Positions 60,821 to 64,000 of a stretch of DNA of 64,000 nucleotides are shown piece after piece. A model generated the notes under the pieces. That model did not search any database. It was not told where the DNA came from and worked only from the letters and a program-made list of their open reading frames with translations. The stretch spans positions 1-64,000 of the forward strand of contig CAZGSV010000003.1 in NCBI GenBank assembly GCA_964528605.1, read 5' to 3'. This stretch comes from CAZGSV01 sp964528605. GTDB taxonomy: Bacteria; Armatimonadota; Zipacnadia; CAZGSV01. Made by a program: the position numbers and the translations under genes. Within the stretch, counting starts at the first letter, position 1. The number at the start of each line of letters is the position of its first letter.

Positions 60821-62439
60821 TAGTGAGCCCCCCCGCTGACGCAGGCGCCGTGGCATGCGCTATGGCAGGCGGAGTGACAGGCCGAGTGGCACGCCGAATG
60901 GCATGCGTTGTGGCAGGCATCGTGGCAGGCGGTGTGCACGTAGCAGGCGCTGTGGCAGGCGTCCGAGTGTATCAGCGCACTGTAGCTTCTCTCCGGCGCG
61001 ATGTTGGTTTTCTGCAGCGAGCGGTCTAGGTCGTGCGTGCGCCGGTAGTAATCGTCGCGGTCGCCGTAATACCAGTAACTGCTGTAGGGCCGGTAGTAGC
61101 GCTGGCCGAACGGCCCCTGGTACCATTCGTCCCCTGGTCCCTGTTGCGCCATCTGCTCGAAGTGCCCCCGGTAGGACTGCTTGGTCGCCTCCAGATCGCA
61201 GTCCCACGCCTTGCGCTGGAGGTTGTCCGACATCCGGACGAACATCTCCTTGACGTCGCTCTCCTCCAGCGTGCCGTCGAGAGTGATCGCATTGAAGAGC
61301 AGTTGGTCGTACTCGGGCACGTCCTGAAGCGTGGAGACGCGGCGTTCCAACTTGAGCGGGTCCACCGACTGGATCGCGATCAACTTCCGCCGCTCCATCC
61401 CGTCCAGCATCAGCGCCAGGATGGAGTTGATGGGATAGTCCAGCAGCAGCGCCGCCTCAAACATGTCGAGTTGCGCGATCTTGCCCGGCTGGCGGAAGGT
61501 GCTCACCTCAATCTTCGGAGGCACCCAGTCGTCCGAGGACCAGCGGATGCGACTCAGGTCCTGCGCCGTCTCCGTGGTGACCTGGTACTTGCGCTCCGCC
61601 AGGAAGAGCCCCAGCAGCACCAACCCTACCAGCGCCGCGCCCGCAATCAGCAGCCTCAGTCGCCGCCGCTGCGTGGGGCTGGTCAAGCGCGGGAGCGACT
61701 GCCCCTGAAACGGCGCCGCGTCAAGGTAGACCTGAATCGGCATCTTCTCCAGGGGTGCGACATTGGCCTTGTGCACGAGCATCGAGAGCCAGTAGCGGCC
61801 TTCCGATTCCTGCCCGTAGTAGTCAATCTTGTAGTTCTGGTTCATGAACTTCTCGGTCAGGATCTTGGCCTTGCTGACCTGCTCCGGGGTTACGGCCTTG
61901 CCTTCGACCTCGATGGGGAAGTGCAGGTACACCGTCTCGTGGCCCATCGGCTCCTGGAACTGGCACGGCGCCCAGTCGAGATACACCAACTGCCCGTGCT
62001 CCTTGCTCTCGGTGGAGCCGAACATACCCTCCCGCGCCAGGTCCTGTGCGAAGACGACGCTGTAGGTCACGGAACCGCCCGTTGCCGCCGCGCCCTCCGC
62101 GAGTACGATGTCGTACTTCTCCTCTGCGCCGGAGACTTGGTTTATCGAGAGCGCGTGGGTGCGCCCCTGGCTGTCCTGTGCCTGGGAGCGCTCGAGGTCG
62201 AAGTACGGGTTCCCGTTGAACCCCTGCAGATAGAAGCCGTGCAGCGCGCCGCTGACCACCGAGTAGCGCGCCTGGTAGACGAAGGTGGCCTTGCCGTCTT
62301 GCTGGAGGCTGAGGTGCACCTCGACCCAGTCGAGGGTGACCTCCACTGCCGCCGCGGGCATGGCCGCGGCGCAGAGCAGCGCGACGAGCGCAGCGAGAAG
62401 AGGAACCGCGCGCAAGCGGCTCACTTTAGCGAATGCCAC
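60820..62439 (-). CDS. DUF2207-like membrane protein ending in a Cys/His repeat tail
   Basis: 539 aa. A signal peptide (PLLAALVALLCAAAMPAAA) is followed by an extracytoplasmic beta-rich domain (about 35-245) like that of DUF2207 proteins, one transmembrane helix (262-280) and a soluble winged-helix-like domain (about 320-430, LDMFEAALLLDYPINS). A Tyr-rich linker (about 438-470) leads to a C-terminal tail at residues 491-533 built from HxAC units with ten cysteines. Such a tail is not normal for DUF2207 proteins. Because the next gene is a PqqD-containing radical SAM enzyme, I infer the tail is its substrate. A cytoplasmic tail is expected from one helix after a signal peptide, but the Arg cluster just before the helix argues the other way. 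The start is a GTG at 62439, not well supported. Confidence 0.78.
   Translation of the reverse strand: MAFAKVSRLRAVPLLAALVALLCAAAMPAAAVEVTLDWVEVHLSLQQDGKATFVYQARYSVVSGALHGFYLQGFNGNPYFDLERSQAQDSQGRTHALSINQVSGAEEKYDIVLAEGAAATGGSVTYSVVFAQDLAREGMFGSTESKEHGQLVYLDWAPCQFQEPMGHETVYLHFPIEVEGKAVTPEQVSKAKILTEKFMNQNYKIDYYGQESEGRYWLSMLVHKANVAPLEKMPIQVYLDAAPFQGQSLPRLTSPTQRRRLRLLIAGAALVGLVLLGLFLAERKYQVTTETAQDLSRIRWSSDDWVPPKIEVSTFRQPGKIAQLDMFEAALLLDYPINSILALMLDGMERRKLIAIQSVDPLKLERRVSTLQDVPEYDQLLFNAITLDGTLEESDVKEMFVRMSDNLQRKAWDCDLEATKQSYRGHFEQMAQQGPGDEWYQGPFGQRYYRPYSSYWYYGDRDDYYRRTHDLDRSLQKTNIAPERSYSALIHSDACHSACYVHTACHDACHNACHSACHSACHSACHSACHGACVSGGAH
60841..60969 (-). repeat. HxAC tandem repeat region (C-terminal tail of the DUF2207-like protein)
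   Basis: Encodes residues 491-533. In order, the ten AC positions are preceded by D, HS, HT (after a YV insertion), HD, HN, HS, HS, HS, HS and HG. The unit is four residues (12 bp). Codons vary among identical residues: Ser by TCG, TCC and AGC; His by CAC and CAT; Ala by GCC, GCG and GCA; Cys by TGC and TGT. This argues for protein-level conservation rather than recent slippage. Confidence 0.85.
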
Positions 62440-62445
62440 TACCCG

Positions 62446-62835
62446 CTACTGCTGCAGGCTCTCCACGCGCGCGCGCAGCAGGTCCGCCTGGGCGCAGATG
62501 AACTTGGCGAAGTCGCCCTTGGCCTCCGCCCACTCGCGCTCGCTGGGGAAGGTGTCCACGATCCCGCGCCACACTATCTGGTAGGCGCGCTCCAACGCCG
62601 GCTGGGCCTCTCCCGAGCCGCAGAACTCGAAGATGGCCTTGATGTCCACTGGGCGGAACACCGGCGAGGGGCCCGAGGGAACCTCCGTGGTGCAGCCCAG
62701 GAACATCACCCCCATCTCCTCCAGCATGTCCAGATGGAGGCGGACGGCCGCGATCACGGAGGCGACGGAGAAATCGGCCGAGGAGAAGTTCATGTGCAGA
62801 CTGCGCCCTTCGATCTGTGCATAAGGCGTGCTCAT
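62446..62835 (-). CDS. Small protein of unknown function, first gene of the radical SAM operon
   Basis: 129-aa soluble protein with no recognised family. Its helical, slightly acidic composition includes VIAAVRLHLDMLEEMGV and ALERAYQIVWRGIVDTF, and two Cys residues (FLGCTTE and FEFCGSG). It is 6 bp from the DUF2207-like gene and probably starts the operon, which a promoter at 62886-62914 would drive. The ATG at 62835 has CGGGGTG upstream. It could be a partner of the enzyme or a second substrate; neither is visible in the sequence. Confidence 0.65.
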   Translation of the reverse strand: MSTPYAQIEGRSLHMNFSSADFSVASVIAAVRLHLDMLEEMGVMFLGCTTEVPSGPSPVFRPVDIKAIFEFCGSGEAQPALERAYQIVWRGIVDTFPSEREWAEAKGDFAKFICAQADLLRARVESLQQ

Positions 62836-62885
62836 ACGGTCACCCCGCTGACTGAAGTGGTCTTAAGCGGCGCTGCTGGCGCGTA

Positions 62886-62914
62886 AGGGTAGCAGCCCAC
62901 TGGGGGTGGGTCAA
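62886..62914 (-). promoter_or_regulatory. Candidate promoter of the radical SAM operon
   Basis: On the minus strand, TTGACC (62914-62909) and TACCCT (62891-62886) are separated by 17 bp. They lie about 50 bp upstream of the first gene of the operon, in the 128-bp gap after the sulfatase. Confidence 0.45.
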
Positions 62915-62963
62915 ACCGGGCCGGCGCGAGCGCGGCTGGGGCTCGGCGGGCCGGAAGGGCAAG

Positions 62964-64000
62964 TCACTCGGCCAGGTAGCCGAGAGCCCGCAGGCGCTCC
63001 CTCTCGGCCGGGGTCAGCGGTCGCTGCACGCGCGTGACGGTGGGAAGGGGCTTCTCGAGCGGCCGCAGCGCCCAGCGTACATATTGCTCCGTCAGTTCAG
63101 GCCTCTGCGCCGCCAGGTCGCGCGTCTCGCCGGGATCGGCCTCGAGGTTGAAGAGCACGGGCACCCGCGACTCGGACAAGAGCAACTTGGCCTTGTGCGA
63201 GCGGACGAAGTCCAGCGTAGTCGGCGCCGGCTCCGCGCGGCCGTCAAGCAGGTAGGACAGCAGGGGGGTCCTGCTGTTGAACCGCTGTCCGTAGGCGAAG
63301 CCGCGGCCCAGTTTGGCGTTCTCGCGCTCCAGCAGCGGCACCAGACTCCTGCCCTCGTTCGGGGGCGCCGTGACGCCAAGCAACTCCAAGACGGTGGGAA
63401 AGATGTCGGCCAGGTCCACAATGTCGCTGCTGCGCTTCTTTGGCACCCCGGGGCCGCTCATCACCAGCGGCACGTGCAGTTCCTCATCGTACACGCGCAT
63501 CGCGTGCAGCAGGTAGTCGTGGTCGCCCAGCCCCTCACCGTGGTCGCCCGTGACCACGATCAGGGTGCTGTCCGTCAGATTCCGCTGGCGCAGTTCCCGC
63601 CACAGGCGCTGCAATTGCCCGTCCGCGTAATGGATCTCGCAATCGTACAGGTCGCGCAGCCGCTGCAACCCGTCACCGCCGGGAGTGAAGAACGTACGCC
63701 GGTACGCCGGCGGCGGAGTGTAGGGGCCGTGAGGGTCGTACACATGCACGAAGAGGAAGAACGGCTCCTTGGCAGAATCTCTCAGCCAGGGCAGCGCCCG
63801 ATCCAAGACATCCTCGGCCGGCACTTGCACGCCCCTGTCGAACGGGGACATCAGCCGCCAACTAGGCGCCACCTGAACGCCCCTGAAGGCGCCGCGACGA
63901 TAGTACGCGTTCATGTTGTCGTCGTAGACTTGAAAGCCCTGGCTAAGCCCGGTGCCGGCCGACAGCACGCTGGAGCCGATGAAGCCGGCAGTGGAAAAGC
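62964..64000 (-). CDS. Sulfatase/alkaline-phosphatase-fold hydrolase, N-terminus outside window
   Basis: The frame stays open to the window edge (codons upstream of 63968 read STAGFIGSSV, typical for sulfatases), so the N-terminal part with the formylglycine site lies beyond 64000. Visible features are LIVVTGDHGEGLGDHDYLLHAM (metal-binding Asp/His strand, near the centre), ELHVPLVMSGPGVP, DIFPTVLELLG and NLEADPGETRDLAAQRPEL. The alkaline-phosphatase-superfamily fold hydrolyses sulfate or phosphate esters. No signal peptide can be judged. Whether it carries Cys or Ser as formylglycine precursor is not visible. Confidence 0.85.
   Translation of the reverse strand, partial: FSTAGFIGSSVLSAGTGLSQGFQVYDDNMNAYYRRGAFRGVQVAPSWRLMSPFDRGVQVPAEDVLDRALPWLRDSAKEPFFLFVHVYDPHGPYTPPPAYRRTFFTPGGDGLQRLRDLYDCEIHYADGQLQRLWRELRQRNLTDSTLIVVTGDHGEGLGDHDYLLHAMRVYDEELHVPLVMSGPGVPKKRSSDIVDLADIFPTVLELLGVTAPPNEGRSLVPLLERENAKLGRGFAYGQRFNSRTPLLSYLLDGRAEPAPTTLDFVRSHKAKLLLSESRVPVLFNLEADPGETRDLAAQRPELTEQYVRWALRPLEKPLPTVTRVQRPLTPAERERLRALGYLAE

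Noticed and set aside
61033..62886. 617-codon plus-strand open frame opposite the DUF2207-like gene
   Set aside because: Shadow of the minus-strand gene, which has a signal peptide, helix and operon context; the opposite frame has none.
1..64000. tRNA, rRNA, insertion sequences and phage genes
   Set aside because: I looked for tRNA-like TTCGANNC arms, rRNA fragments and transposase or integrase motifs and recognised none.

Overview
This is a GC-rich bacterial chromosome segment carrying its replication-origin region. I see no rRNA, tRNA, CRISPR array or transposase. The gene content suggests an uncultured, free-living, carbohydrate-degrading bacterium of the Armatimonadota/Planctomycetota type. 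The reasons are a pseudopilin with an H-x9-DG signature, many Gfo/Idh/MocA dehydrogenases and sugar-isomerase-like proteins, two ThuA-like proteins, PD40-propeller lipoproteins, large secreted glycosidase-like proteins and a zinc-finger DciA. This placement is an inference, with Armatimonadota-like as the best guess.

Layout. 1-8.7 kb: a plus-strand run with larE, nadB, an ACT-only protein, aspartate kinase, a cyclase-family hydrolase, alanine racemase, a sugar-isomerase-like protein and an M20 peptidase. 8.8-20.5 kb: sugar-metabolism genes (two Gfo/Idh/MocA, two ThuA, nucleoside hydrolase, DegT aminotransferase, HpcH aldolase) around a minus-strand hypA-hypB operon. That operon ends in a fusion of a gamma-glutamylcyclotransferase-like domain and a probable amidoligase-like domain. 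20.9-30.2 kb: a secreted clan-A glycosidase with an FG-GAP propeller, an alpha/beta hydrolase, a URO-D family protein, a flavodoxin, a second glycosidase-like protein and a nitrilase-family protein. 30.4-36.5 kb: a sugar ABC transporter operon and a dehydrogenase. 36.5-41.4 kb: tandem PD40 lipoproteins, two GNAT proteins and a DUF72 protein. 41.4-51 kb: dnaA, oriC, dnaN, dciA, a glycosyltransferase, a TPR protein, phoU and argS. 51-58 kb: two glycan-related proteins, a heavy-metal/manganese exporter-like protein, a pseudopilin and a FAD oxidoreductase.

58.3-62.9 kb holds the most unusual locus. It is a compact minus-strand operon encoding a small unknown protein, a DUF2207-like membrane protein ending in a Cys/His repeat tail (HxAC units, ten cysteines), a radical SAM/SPASM enzyme with an N-terminal PqqD-like peptide-recognition domain, and a four-helix membrane protein. 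I read it as a candidate system in which the radical SAM enzyme modifies the repeat tail of a membrane-anchored protein. A partial sulfatase closes the window.

Intergenic spaces are rich in two dispersed repeat types: GC-rich palindromes often ending in CCCCTACG, and short tandem heptads (GTAGACA-like and CAGTG-like). Genes left of dnaA are mostly on the minus strand and those right of it mostly on the plus strand, as expected around a bidirectional origin.
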